64,000 nucleotides of DNA from Affinundibacterium seohonense (lineage in GTDB: Bacteria > Pseudomonadota > Gammaproteobacteria > Burkholderiales > Burkholderiaceae_D), in assembly GCF_014284305.1 (NCBI RefSeq), contig NZ_JACOFW010000018.1, positions 1 through 64,000 of the forward strand. Direction: 5' to 3'. The translations under genes were made by a program, and so were the position numbers. The notes beneath the pieces were generated by a model. It was not told the DNA's origin. It did no database searches and saw only the letters and a list, made by a program, of their open reading frames with translations. How positions within the stretch are numbered: position 1 is the stretch's first letter; each line of letters opens with the position of its first letter. Shown here piece by piece: positions 55,189 to 64,000 of this stretch.

Positions 55189-55418
55189 TTTGTTCACAAA
55201 GATATCCACATTTTGTGTGCAGAACTACGGCTTTATTCACAGCGATTGGTAAATTTGTAGGATATAACTAGGCAAAAATATCATTAAATAGCAATTAGTT
55301 GCTTTTGGTAATGCTTTGCTTAAAATTCTTGCAGGGGTATTTTTTCTATAGTAATCAAAGACTTAAGATGATGTGAAGAGTTTGTTCACAAAGTTCTCCA
55401 CAGTTTGTGTGCAGAACT
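55189..55418. repeat. 38-bp direct repeat, two copies 192 bp apart
   Basis: Copy 1 is 55189-55226 and copy 2 is 55381-55418, matching at 35 of 38 positions. Each opens TTTGTTCACAAAG and ends TTTGTGTGCAGAACT, and each is followed 6-7 bases later by an exact TTATTCACA box. Degenerate relatives lie at 55050-55075 and 55540-55590. They are part of the DnaA-box cluster. Confidence 0.85.
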
Positions 55419-55760
55419 TTTGGACTTATTCACAGTCGTGAAATTTTCAATGATTCGTCTCCAAAATTCGCATTTTTAGGGCCTGCTCAATTTAACAGCT
55501 TGCCTATCATTGTATTTAAAATCAAACACTTAGAATTTAGCCCCAAGGATATCCACAATCTTGCGCACAGATTCTGTGCACAACTTTGACCATATGTTTT
55601 TACCTAGTATTAGTCTTACCTCTATTCATGTGAGCCGACCTGATGAAAAATATTCCTGTGCATCTACTTGCCCAGTGCTTAACAACACGATACATTGCGG
55701 GCTGAGTGTTTATTCGTAGTCGCTACGACTTATTAAGATTTTTCTGGCAAGGAGTTTCAT

Positions 55761-56366
55761 TTGTTCGCAATTATTCAGGCGGCTGGTTGGCCGATTTATT
55801 TTTTGTTGGTGGCATCGATTGTCGCTTTGGCCTTGATTATCGAACGGACGTTGTCATTGAGACGGCAAAGGATCTTGCCTAGGACTCTGCTCGAAGAAGT
55901 GATCAGGGTCTATCAAAGCGGCAAGATCAAACAAGAGGTGATCGATCAGTTGGCGATTAACTCACCTCTTGGTCGCGTGTTGGCAGCTGGCTTGCGCAAC
56001 GTCAATGCGCCACGTGAAGTCATGAAAGAATCGATTGAAGAAGCGGGTAGTGCGGTCGCTCACGAATTAGAAAAATTTCTCACGACGCTGGGGACGATCG
56101 CGTCTTTAGCGCCGTTGATGGGTTTGTTTGGTACGGTCGTCGGTATGATAGAAATTTTCGGTTCGCAAAATGCAGCGGGTGCGAATCCGGCGCAACTAGC
56201 GCATGGTATTTCGGTTGCACTGTATAACACTGGTTTTGGTTTGCTAATTGCAATGCCAGCGATGATTTTCTATCGACATTTTCGTGCCCTCGCTGATGGC
56301 TTCGTGGTTGAGATGGAGCAGCAAGCGGTGAAGTTTGTCGATATCGTTCACAGCACGAGAAAGTAG
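55761..56366 (+). CDS. exbB: ExbB/TolQ-family proton channel protein, second locus
   Basis: A 201-residue motor protein with three helices (about 8-28, 110-135 and 150-172) and the conserved LTTLGTIASLAPLMGLFGTVVGMIEIF core. It starts at TTG 55761, supported by AAGGAG six bases upstream. It lies just before exbD and the lipid A gene lpxK, the usual Burkholderiales order. No tonB accompanies it, so it may drive another energised envelope process or share the TonB at 34005. Confidence 0.93.
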   Translation: MFAIIQAAGWPIYFLLVASIVALALIIERTLSLRRQRILPRTLLEEVIRVYQSGKIKQEVIDQLAINSPLGRVLAAGLRNVNAPREVMKESIEEAGSAVAHELEKFLTTLGTIASLAPLMGLFGTVVGMIEIFGSQNAAGANPAQLAHGISVALYNTGFGLLIAMPAMIFYRHFRALADGFVVEMEQQAVKFVDIVHSTRK

Positions 56367-56370
56367 TCGT

Positions 56371-56817
56371 ATGAATTTTCGTAAAGGACGGGGCAAAGAA
56401 GATCCAGAGATCAATTTGATACCCTTTATTGACGTCTTATTGGTCATTTTGATTTTCTTGATGGTAACAACGACGTATAGCCGATTCACCGAGTTGCAAA
56501 TTACCTTGCCAACCGCAGACGCAGAAAAGGCGCAAGACAAACCAAGTCAGATTGAGATTGGTATCGATGCGCAGGGGCGCTATAAAATTAATAGCGAGGC
56601 GGTTAGTTTTCTTGACGCAGCGACGCTGGCGAATGATTTGAAGAAAGCCGCAGAAAGCCTAAGTGCTGGCAAAGCTGGTAATGCTGATCCAGTCGTTATT
56701 ATCAATGCTGATCGGGCGACGAGCCATCAGTCGGTAATCGATGTGTTAGAGGCTGCACGTCTAGCCGGATTAGCGAAAGTGACGTTTGCGGCTCAAGCAA
56801 CTTCTAACGCGAAATAG
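56371..56817 (+). CDS. exbD: ExbD/TolR-family protein, second locus
   Basis: A 148-residue partner of the preceding ExbB. A basic N-terminus (NFRKGRGKED) leads into the helix with the essential aspartate (INLIPFIDVLLVILIFLMVTTT, about 14-35) and a periplasmic domain ending RLAGLAKVTFAAQ. ATG 56371 lies four bases after the exbB stop; the in-frame start at 56335 within exbB is less likely. A terminator follows. Confidence 0.94.
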   Translation: MNFRKGRGKEDPEINLIPFIDVLLVILIFLMVTTTYSRFTELQITLPTADAEKAQDKPSQIEIGIDAQGRYKINSEAVSFLDAATLANDLKKAAESLSAGKAGNADPVVIINADRATSHQSVIDVLEAARLAGLAKVTFAAQATSNAK

Positions 56818-56843
56818 CGATTATTCATTTGTATTGCCTGTTT

Positions 56844-56876
56844 CAAAAAGAGAGTGGCAGCACTCTCTTTTTTCTT
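56844..56876 (+). terminator. Terminator after exbD
   Basis: AAAAGAGAGTG and CACTCTCTTTT pair around GCAG, followed by a T-run. lpxK begins 55 bases later. Confidence 0.85.
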
Positions 56877-56930
56877 GCTAACGATCTTTAAATCAATTCG
56901 CAGATCGCCTTTTTTGCTGAGGAGTAGTCG

Positions 56931-57986
56931 TTGCGCACCAGTCTCGAATCCTTTTTTATTCAAGCATGGTCAAAGCGTGGCATTGTCGCTGGCTTGTTAT
57001 GGCCGATCTCCAAATTATTTGGGTTGCTACTGAATTTTCGCTTTGGCCTGTTAGTACTCGGCTATCGTCCGCAAACGCAGCTCAAAGTGCCCGTGATCAT
57101 CGTTGGAAATATTTACATCGGAGGCACCGGAAAAACGCCGATGGTAATTTGGTTGGTGGAGGCCCTGCGTCAGGCAGGTTGGAATCCAGGTGTTATTTCA
57201 CGCGGCTATGGCGCGCATGTTGAACGTATTCAAGAAGTTGGTGAGGATTCTCTAGCGGTTGAAGTCGGTGACGAGCCATTGTTGATCGTGCAGCGTACAG
57301 GCTGTGCTATGACAGTTGGGCGTAATCGCGTTGCTAGTGCCCAACAATTGTTAGCTCAACATCCAACAATCGATGTGATCATTTCGGATGATGGCTTGCA
57401 GCACTATGCCTTAGGACGTGATATCGAAATTTTGATGTTCGATCAACGAGGTGTTGGCAATGGTTGGTTATTGCCAGCCGGGCCATTACGTGAACCGTCA
57501 AGTCGCCGCCGCGATTTTACGATTTTAAATTCCGCGAAACCTGAGCAATTAACTGGTTTGGGTACTGACTTGGGTACTGACGTCTTTTCTATGCGTTTGC
57601 AAATGACTGAATTAATCAGTTTGAGTCAGCCTGCATTGCGCCAGCCACTATCCACCGTGCGCGATAAGAAAATACTCGCAGCTGCTGGCATCGGAAATCC
57701 TCAGCGGTTTTTTACGATGCTAAGTTCCCAAGAGCTGATTTTCAAAGCCATGCCACTCCCTGATCATTTCGCTTTCTCAGCACAATTATTTCAGCAAGAA
57801 GATGCGGAAATCATCCTTATCACAGAGAAGGATGCAGTAAAATGTCGGCAAATTGCGGGTCTCTGTGACGATCCGCGTATCTGGGTGGTACCGGTTGCTG
57901 CAGAGCTCGACGCAGAGTTTACGAACCAGCTATTCCAGTTGCTCAAGTTAACCTCGGAGAAAAAACATGGATGCTCGTCTACTTGA
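56931..57986 (+). CDS. lpxK: Tetraacyldisaccharide 4'-kinase
   Basis: Phosphorylates lipid A disaccharide at the inner membrane in lipid A synthesis. The 351 residues show an N-terminal membrane-associated helix (about 18-45), the P-loop [12 protein letters not shown] (59-70), PGVISRGYG, and [17 protein letters not shown]. It starts at TTG 56931 with GAGGAG seven bases upstream. It overlaps the Trm112-like gene by 20 bases and precedes kdsB. Confidence 0.95.
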   Translation: MRTSLESFFIQAWSKRGIVAGLLWPISKLFGLLLNFRFGLLVLGYRPQTQLKVPVIIVGNIYIGGTGKTPMVIWLVEALRQAGWNPGVISRGYGAHVERIQEVGEDSLAVEVGDEPLLIVQRTGCAMTVGRNRVASAQQLLAQHPTIDVIISDDGLQHYALGRDIEILMFDQRGVGNGWLLPAGPLREPSSRRRDFTILNSAKPEQLTGLGTDLGTDVFSMRLQMTELISLSQPALRQPLSTVRDKKILAAAGIGNPQRFFTMLSSQELIFKAMPLPDHFAFSAQLFQQEDAEIILITEKDAVKCRQIAGLCDDPRIWVVPVAAELDAEFTNQLFQLLKLTSEKKHGCSST

Positions 57987-58143
57987 CGTTCTGGTTTGCC
58001 CTTTATGTAAAGGGCCATTGGTCTACGATAAAGCTGCGCAAGAATTGATTTGCAAAGCAGATCGTTTAGCATTTCCGATTCGTGATGGCATTCCAATTAT
58101 GTGGGAAGACCAAGCGCGTTCCATCCCTGTTGATCATCCTTAA
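57967..58143 (+). CDS. Trm112-family (UPF0434) small protein
   Basis: A 58-residue protein, [18 protein letters not shown] then ending RSIPVDHP. The CPLC pair (residues 11 and 14) and the later single Cys ([20 protein letters not shown]) fit the Trm112/YcaR family, whose eukaryotic relatives activate methyltransferases; the bacterial role is not settled. It starts inside the end of lpxK (20-base overlap) and precedes kdsB by 11 bases, its usual place in Gram-negative genomes. Confidence 0.9.
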   Translation: MDARLLDVLVCPLCKGPLVYDKAAQELICKADRLAFPIRDGIPIMWEDQARSIPVDHP

Positions 58144-58154
58144 ATAAGTCCATC

Positions 58155-58901
58155 ATGAGCTTTATCGCGATAGTGCCAGCGCGTCTGGCCTCGACTCGTT
58201 TGCCCAATAAACCTTTGGCCGACATTGGTGGCAAGCCCATGGTGGTTCGTACTGCAGAGCGTGCAATGTTGTCTGGCGCCGCGCAGGTCGTAGTCGCTAC
58301 TGATCATGCAGATATCTTTTCAGCTTGCCGTGAACATGGTGTTGAAGTGCAGATGACGCGCTCTGATCATCCTTCTGGCACGGACAGAATCGCTGAAGTT
58401 GCTGCCGCGATGGGTTTGTCCGCAAATGCGGTAGTGGTAAATGTACAAGGTGATGAACCTTTGATTGATCCGGCATTAATTGCTGCCACGGCCGCTTTGG
58501 TTAACTCCCAGACGCCGATGGCAACAGCAGCACACGCGATCCACGAGGTACGAGATTTGTTCAATCCTAATGTGGTCAAAGTCGTGCTGGATAAAATGAG
58601 TCGTGCTTTGTATTTTTCACGTGCAACGATGCCTTGGGCGCGTGACGCTTTCGCGCAAGATCAACAAACGATACCGAGTGGATATCAAGCCTTACGCCAC
58701 ATTGGTTTGTATGCATATCAAAATCAATTCTTGCAAGCCTATCCGAATTTACCAATGTCGCCGCTTGAGCAAATTGAGGCACTTGAGCAATTACGTGTGT
58801 TATGGAATGGCATTGCCATCGCAGTACATGTAACAGACCAGAGTCCGGCAGCCGGGGTTGATACACAGGAGGATTTGCAACGCGTCAGAACATTTTTTTG
58901 A
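58155..58901 (+). CDS. kdsB: 3-deoxy-manno-octulosonate cytidylyltransferase
   Basis: Activates Kdo as CMP-Kdo for lipopolysaccharide core synthesis. The 248 residues open [27 protein letters not shown] (nucleotide-binding loop) and hold [32 protein letters not shown] and HIGLYAYQ, all typical. It follows lpxK and the Trm112 gene as one lipid A/LPS operon. Confidence 0.97.
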   Translation: MSFIAIVPARLASTRLPNKPLADIGGKPMVVRTAERAMLSGAAQVVVATDHADIFSACREHGVEVQMTRSDHPSGTDRIAEVAAAMGLSANAVVVNVQGDEPLIDPALIAATAALVNSQTPMATAAHAIHEVRDLFNPNVVKVVLDKMSRALYFSRATMPWARDAFAQDQQTIPSGYQALRHIGLYAYQNQFLQAYPNLPMSPLEQIEALEQLRVLWNGIAIAVHVTDQSPAAGVDTQEDLQRVRTFF

Positions 58902-59097
58902 ACTTCTGATAAAAATCCATGGGCTAGCTCGTGGAAAGCGTTTCAAGCGGAAAAAACTGTGGTAAATTTCGTAAAGAACAAAATAAATGATGGTGACTTC
59001 TCGTCGTCCTCAATAAAAATAATCAGTCTTATCTCAAGAATTACCAGGTCTTGCCGAGCGTGAAATGCAAGACTTACAGAATATTAAACTCGTCTAG

Positions 59098-59763
<666 letters not shown>

Positions 59764-59765
59764 AG

Positions 59766-59794
59766 GAAGCGGACTTTGTGTCCGCTTTTTTTTC
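59766..59794 (+). terminator. Terminator after adk
   Basis: AAGCGGAC, loop TTTGT, GTCCGCTT, then a T-run. Confidence 0.85.
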
Positions 59795-60051
59795 GCCTAC
59801 GGAGTTTACTTTTAAATTCCAATCGGTAAATAGGTTTTTTCTTATTTTCTATTTCTTTACTTTTTGTAGGAGGTTCTTGATTCGTTAATGTCAGTAAATT
59901 TCTGTGTAGTTTTTTTGTGTCCCAATACCAGATTCAGTTTTAAAAACAAAAATGTCTGTTGTTCTATTTCGCTTATTTCTATAAACGGTTTGATGCGTAA
60001 CAAGTCAAAAGCTGAACGCAATCAACACCAACAAAAATTGGAGGCGTCAAC

Positions 60052-62226
60052 ATGGTATTAAGTCTTTGGATTGTCGTAGCGTGTGGAGTACTCGCAGTAC
60101 TTTACGGTCTCGTCACAAGAAGTTGGATTTTGAAACAGGATGCGGGAAACGCCCGTATGCAGGAAATTGCGACAGCGATTCAACAAGGTGCAGCAGCTTA
60201 TCTGGCACGTCAATACAAAACGATCGCGATGGTCGGTGTGGTCTTGTTTATCGCCATTGCCGTTTTACCCGGATTGGGCCCGATTACCGCTTTCGGTTTT
60301 TTAATCGGTGCGGTGTTGTCAGGGGCCTGTGGTTTTATTGGAATGAATGTCTCAGTGCGCGCTAACGTACGTACAGCACAGGCAGCGACTAAAGGTATGA
60401 ATCAAGCTTTAGATGTGGCATTTAAAGGTGGTGCCATTACCGGTATGTTGGTCGCTGGTTTGGGCTTACTCGGCGTCGCCTTGTTCTATATTTACTTGAG
60501 CAGTGGTTCTGCCAGCGGCCTGTCTCAGCACGATGTGATTAAGCCTTTAATCGGCTTGGCTTTCGGTGCATCTTTGATTTCTATTTTTGCCCGTCTTGGT
60601 GGCGGTATTTTTACCAAAGGTGCAGATGTCGGTGCTGATTTGGTCGGTAAAGTCGAGGCTGGTATTCCTGAGGATGACCCACGTAACCCGGCCGTTATTG
60701 CTGATAATGTTGGCGACAACGTTGGTGATTGCGCTGGTATGGCGGCCGATTTATTTGAGACCTATGTTGTGACTTTGATTGCGACCATGTTGCTCGGCGC
60801 TTTGATGGTGACGACTGCTGTGACAGAGGCGATTGTGTATCCGCTGATGTTGGGTGCAGTATCGATTCCAGCCTCTATCGTTGGCTGTTCGCTCGTAAAG
60901 CACACTCCCGGTAAAAAAATTATGTCAGCCTTGTATAAAGGCTTGTGGTGGGCGGCTGGATTGTCTTTGATTGGTTTTGTGGCTGTCACGTATATGTTAT
61001 TCAAAGACGATGTGATGCGTCAGCAAATGCTAGTTTCTGCAGTCGTCGGTATCGTATTGACTGGCTTAATGGTCTACATCACTGAGTATTACACTGGTAC
61101 CGATTTCAAGCCAGTACGTCATATTGCTGAAGCTTCGACCACGGGCCACGGCACAAATATTATCGCTGGCCTCGGTGTGTCGATGAAGTCGACGGCGTAT
61201 CCCGTACTGGCAGTTTGTGTGGCGATTTTAGTGTCTTACAAATTTGGTGGTGGCTTGTACGGTATCGCGGTGGCTGCGACATCGATGTTGTCAATGGCCG
61301 GTATCATCGTCGCGCTCGATGCCTACGGCCCGATTACCGATAACGCTGGTGGTATTGCGGAAATGTCCGGCATGGATGAATCTGTACGTGCGATTACTGA
61401 CCCACTTGATGCTGTCGGCAATACGACCAAAGCGGTGACGAAAGGTTACGCAATCGGTTCGGCTGGTTTGGCTGCCTTGGTATTGTTCGCCGACTACACG
61501 CATGCCTTGAGTTCAGTTGGCTTAGATGTGAAATTTGATTTATCTGACCCACAAGTGATCGTTGGTTTATTTATCGGTGGTTTGATCCCCTATTTGTTCG
61601 GTGCGATGGCGATGGAAGCCGTAGGGCGTGCCGCTGGTGCTGTCGTGGTGGAAGTCCGTCGTCAATTCCGTGATATCAAAGGCATCATGGATGGCACCGG
61701 TAAACCTGAATACGACAAAGCTGTCGATATGCTGACGGCTTCTGCGATTAAAGAAATGATTTTGCCATCATTGCTGCCAGTCGCCGTGCCGATTTTAGTT
61801 GGCCTGACTTTAGGCCCAGCAGCCTTAGGTGGTATGCTGATGGGGACGATTATTACAGGTTTGTTTGTGGCAATTTCTATGACCACCGGTGGTGGTGCTT
61901 GGGACAATGCGAAGAAATATATTGAAGACGGTCATTTCGGTGGTAAAGGTTCTGAAGCGCATAAAGCCGCAGTAACTGGCGACACTGTTGGTGATCCTTA
62001 CAAGGATACAGCAGGTCCTGCGGTGAATCCTTTAATCAAAATTATCAATATCGTCGCCTTGTTATTGGTGCCCCTGTTTCCTTTAGTGCCATGGCTGAAA
62101 GCGCCAGCACAACCTGCACCAGTGATTTCACATAAAGCAGACGTGTTACCTCAGATCGAAGCGCCTGTTGGTTTAGATGTTGTTAAAGTGAAAGCGGCTT
62201 CAGCGAGTGATACAGCAACCAAATGA
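60052..62226 (+). CDS. hppA: Membrane-bound proton-translocating pyrophosphatase (K+-independent type)
   Basis: Couples pyrophosphate hydrolysis to proton pumping across the inner membrane. The 724 residues form about 16 helices, with the substrate site [39 protein letters not shown] and the [11 protein letters not shown] and [11 protein letters not shown] loops. At the class-defining position [10 protein letters not shown] carries Lys460 and Thr463, which marks the potassium-independent subfamily. A short C-terminal tail (about 690-724) is Ala/Lys-rich and not conserved. GGAGG precedes the start; a terminator follows. Confidence 0.96.
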   Translation: MVLSLWIVVACGVLAVLYGLVTRSWILKQDAGNARMQEIATAIQQGAAAYLARQYKTIAMVGVVLFIAIAVLPGLGPITAFGFLIGAVLSGACGFIGMNVSVRANVRTAQAATKGMNQALDVAFKGGAITGMLVAGLGLLGVALFYIYLSSGSASGLSQHDVIKPLIGLAFGASLISIFARLGGGIFTKGADVGADLVGKVEAGIPEDDPRNPAVIADNVGDNVGDCAGMAADLFETYVVTLIATMLLGALMVTTAVTEAIVYPLMLGAVSIPASIVGCSLVKHTPGKKIMSALYKGLWWAAGLSLIGFVAVTYMLFKDDVMRQQMLVSAVVGIVLTGLMVYITEYYTGTDFKPVRHIAEASTTGHGTNIIAGLGVSMKSTAYPVLAVCVAILVSYKFGGGLYGIAVAATSMLSMAGIIVALDAYGPITDNAGGIAEMSGMDESVRAITDPLDAVGNTTKAVTKGYAIGSAGLAALVLFADYTHALSSVGLDVKFDLSDPQVIVGLFIGGLIPYLFGAMAMEAVGRAAGAVVVEVRRQFRDIKGIMDGTGKPEYDKAVDMLTASAIKEMILPSLLPVAVPILVGLTLGPAALGGMLMGTIITGLFVAISMTTGGGAWDNAKKYIEDGHFGGKGSEAHKAAVTGDTVGDPYKDTAGPAVNPLIKIINIVALLLVPLFPLVPWLKAPAQPAPVISHKADVLPQIEAPVGLDVVKVKAASASDTATK

Positions 62227-62282
62227 GGTTCGCTTACCCATTAGCTCTTAGCTGATTGTTGAAAAAAGTGTTTTTTTGTGGA

Positions 62283-62317
62283 GGCAGTGATTGTGATGCA
62301 ATCGCTGCCTTTTTTAT
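62283..62317 (+). terminator. Terminator after hppA
   Basis: GGCAGTGATTG and CAATCGCTGCC pair (one G-T) around TGATG, followed by a T-run. Confidence 0.88.
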
Positions 62318-62461
62318 TGTTTGTGTATTTTTTACTTTCTACAAATAGCGAAAAGCGAGATAATTGACGTTTACGTTAACGTCATAGCGCCAGTATTTAT
62401 AAAGAGCTTTTGGCGAATTTCTTATTCAACTTATTTATTCCAATTTAGAGCAGAGGGAAGT

Positions 62462-63217
62462 ATGCAAATTCAAAACAATGTATTCATCATCACTGGCGGC
62501 GCTTCGGGTTTGGGCGAAGCAACGGCACGCATGATTACTGCCAATGGCGGTAAAGTGGTGATCGCGGACGTGCAGGTCGAGGCCGGTCAAAAATTGGCCG
62601 CAGAATTGAATGCGACTTTCGTGAAGTGCGATGTGACACAAGAAGCTGATGGTCAAGCAGTTGTTGCTGCTGCGACCACGGCTGGCACGCTGCGTGGTTT
62701 GATCAATTGCGCTGGTGTGGCGCCAGCTGTTAAAACAGTCGGCAAAGAGGGGGCACATCCTTTAGAACTATTCCAACGCGTCGTGAATATTAATTTGGTC
62801 GGTACTTTTAACATGGCGCGTCTGGCAGCAGAAGCGATGAGTAAAACAGAAGCAATCCAAGACGAACGCGGCATTATTATTAACACCGCATCTGTCGCCG
62901 CCTTCGATGGTCAAATGGGACAGGCTGCATATGCTTCCTCAAAAGCTGCGGTAGTTGGTTTGACTTTGCCAATGGCACGCGATTTATCGCGTAATGGCAT
63001 TCGCGTGATGACCATTGCGCCAGGTATTTTTGAAACGCCGATGCTGTTGGGTATGCCGCAAGAAGTGCAAGATGCTTTGGGTAAAATGGTACCGTTCCCA
63101 TCTCGCTTGGGTAAGCCAAATGAATATGCGCAATTGGCAAAATCGATCATTGAAAACATGATGTTGAATGGTGAAACGATCCGTTTGGATGGCGCGATTC
63201 GTATGCAACCAAAATAA
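62462..63217 (+). CDS. SDR dehydrogenase, HSD10-like 3-hydroxyacyl-CoA type
   Basis: A 251-residue short-chain dehydrogenase. TGGASGLGEATARMI (cofactor loop, about 11-25) and the catalytic INTASVAAFDGQMGQAAYASSKAA (Ser/Tyr/Lys, Y-x3-K) are complete. The C-terminal APGIFETPMLLGMPQEVQDAL and MVPFPSRLGKPNEYA closely match type II 3-hydroxyacyl-CoA dehydrogenase/HSD17B10, which oxidises short 3-hydroxyacyl-CoA (for example 2-methyl-3-hydroxybutyryl-CoA). GAGGGAAG precedes ATG 62462; in-frame starts from 62321 are not family-like. It fits acyl-CoA degradation with the ETF/acyl-CoA dehydrogenase genes. Confidence 0.9.
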   Translation: MQIQNNVFIITGGASGLGEATARMITANGGKVVIADVQVEAGQKLAAELNATFVKCDVTQEADGQAVVAAATTAGTLRGLINCAGVAPAVKTVGKEGAHPLELFQRVVNINLVGTFNMARLAAEAMSKTEAIQDERGIIINTASVAAFDGQMGQAAYASSKAAVVGLTLPMARDLSRNGIRVMTIAPGIFETPMLLGMPQEVQDALGKMVPFPSRLGKPNEYAQLAKSIIENMMLNGETIRLDGAIRMQPK

Positions 63218-63330
63218 GTTCCCATTTTTTGCTCCAAAAATCACACTTTCTTGCTTTCTTACAGACATTTATCTTGTACGCGAATACACTAGATGGATAA
63301 GAAAAGTTTGCTTTTTGGAGTCGAATAGGA

Positions 63331-64000
63331 ATGAATAGTAATGCCACAACTGGCTTAATTCTGACCGGAGGCGGTGCACGCGCTGCCTACCAGGTTGGCG
63401 TGCTTAAAGCAATCTCTGATATCTTGCTGGAGCAAGGTTGGGACGCCAAAAAAAATCCCTTTGGCATCATTTGTGGCACATCCGCTGGTGCAATTAATGC
63501 CACTGCATTGGCCTCTCGCGCCGATCACTTCCAAGAATCTGTGAATAGTATTTTGCATGTCTGGAGCCATTTCGAAGCGGCTCAAGTTTATCGTGCCGAT
63601 TCTCTGGGTGTCATTCGTTCGGGTGCGCGCTGGTTGTCAATCATGTCTTTTGGTTGGTTGTTGAACAAATGGCGTAAGTCGCCACCAACCTCTTTGCTAG
63701 ATAATTCTCCTTTGGCTGGTTTGTTACACCGTATGCTGGACATGGAGCGCCTTGATCAATCTTTCGCGACAGGTGATCTGCAAGCTTTGGCGGTGACTGC
63801 GTCGTCTTATACCACGGGACATCACTTAACTTTTTATCAGACTTTGAATGATATTCAGCCGTGGGTTCGCAGTCAGCGATTGGCGCAGCGGGATTTTATC
63901 GGCGTTCAGCATTTATTGGCTTCATCGGCAATTCCCTTTATTTTTCCTTCTATACCCTTAAATTGGGGCGGGCATCTTGAATATTGCGGTGACGGATCCA
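63331..64000 (+). CDS. Patatin-like phospholipase (N-terminal part, runs off window)
   Basis: The first 223 codons of a patatin-family lipase. The oxyanion loop LTGGGARAAYQVGVLKAI (about 10-27) and the nucleophile motif GTSAGA (Ser near residue 52) are present. A DG pair at the window end (YCGDGS, about 220-223) is a candidate for the catalytic aspartate of the Ser-Asp dyad. It likely hydrolyses membrane phospholipids or other acyl esters. AGTCGAATAGGA precedes ATG 63331. The C-terminal part is outside the window. Confidence 0.88.
   Translation, partial: MNSNATTGLILTGGGARAAYQVGVLKAISDILLEQGWDAKKNPFGIICGTSAGAINATALASRADHFQESVNSILHVWSHFEAAQVYRADSLGVIRSGARWLSIMSFGWLLNKWRKSPPTSLLDNSPLAGLLHRMLDMERLDQSFATGDLQALAVTASSYTTGHHLTFYQTLNDIQPWVRSQRLAQRDFIGVQHLLASSAIPFIFPSIPLNWGGHLEYCGDGS

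Larger units (their letters stand above)
55052..55583. promoter_or_regulatory. Cluster of about twelve DnaA-box-like sites (datA- or origin-like)
   Basis: Exact TTATNCACA boxes lie at 55052-55060, 55064-55072, 55233-55241 and 55426-55434. One-mismatch boxes lie at 55190 and 55382 (TTGTTCACA), 55202 and 55549 (ATATCCACA), 55394 (TTCTCCACA), 55216-55224 and 55408-55416 (TTCTGCACA, minus strand) and 55575-55583 (TTGTGCACA, minus strand). They fall in four modules of 20-55 bases. TTATNCACA should occur about once per 30 kb by chance. The 914-base xseA-exbB gap holds no gene; the short ORF 55407-55589 is ruled out by lack of a start signal. dnaA itself is not in the window. Confidence 0.7.

Noticed and set aside
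55407-55589. 60-codon ORF inside the DnaA-box region
   Set aside because: It runs through the repeated DnaA-box sequence, has no ribosome-binding site, and its residues match no family.

Overview
The window looks like chromosomal DNA of a moderately low-GC betaproteobacterium of the order Burkholderiales, most likely Oxalobacteraceae (Undibacterium-like). This placement is an inference from gene families and gene order, not from a database search. The clues are the order xseA / exbB-exbD-lpxK-Trm112-kdsB-adk, the rpsP-rimM-trmD-rplS block, an arginine-32 type EF-P beside its rhamnosyltransferase EarP, and a gloB / methyltransferase / rnhA neighbourhood. Most of the window is ordinary core genome.

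Layout. 1-127: left end of what looks like an IS256-family element. 0.3-11.4 kb: a periplasmic binding protein, alaS, a TusA-family gene, etfBA with an acyl-CoA dehydrogenase, a TM2 protein and the rpsP-rimM-trmD-rplS ribosomal/tRNA-modification operon behind two good promoters. 11.5-17.7 kb: NudL-type hydrolase, CobD/CbiB-like membrane protein, efp/earP, gloB, methyltransferase and rnhA. 17.9-25.1 kb: a cNMP-domain/GGDEF protein, an HDOD protein with a coupled small partner, a DUF1345 membrane protein, a large DUF349 protein and maiA. 25.2-28.9 kb: a 9-bp tandem repeat running into the transaldolase stop codon, tal, selD and an RhlE-type helicase. 29.3-32.1 kb: a tightly overlapping molybdate operon modA / di-Mop protein / modB / modC. 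32.1-38.1 kb: fabI, a long non-coding stretch, then tonB-exbB-exbD-exbD-TPR. 38.2-53.4 kb: a mixed set of envelope and export functions (MltD, periplasmic amidohydrolase, ABC exporter, repeat lipoprotein, S9 peptidase, DUF808 protein, NatAB-like ABC pair, M28 peptidase, sodB). 53.5-64 kb: xseA, a 0.9-kb non-coding region packed with DnaA-box-like sites, then exbB-exbD, lpxK-Trm112-kdsB, adk, hppA, an SDR dehydrogenase and the start of a patatin-like gene.

How they work together. EtfAB passes electrons from acyl-CoA dehydrogenases, so the adjacent acyl-CoA dehydrogenase is a natural partner; the HSD10-like SDR at the right end also fits acyl-CoA degradation. EarP modifies EF-P to relieve ribosome stalling. 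ModABC plus the free-standing Mop protein imports and buffers molybdate. There are two ExbB/ExbD energy-coupling sets: one with TonB and two ExbD copies (outer-membrane transport), one beside lipid A genes.

The strongest unexplained signal is at 55.05-55.58 kb. Four exact and about eight one-mismatch DnaA boxes lie in four partly repeated modules beside an AT-rich tract, with no dnaA gene in the window. It could be a DnaA-titration (datA-like) locus or a replication origin. Other items worth a look are the six-repeat DUF2799-like lipoprotein, the TAA-bearing tandem repeat at the tal stop codon, a structured alaS-tusA intergenic region and the HDOD/small-protein pair.
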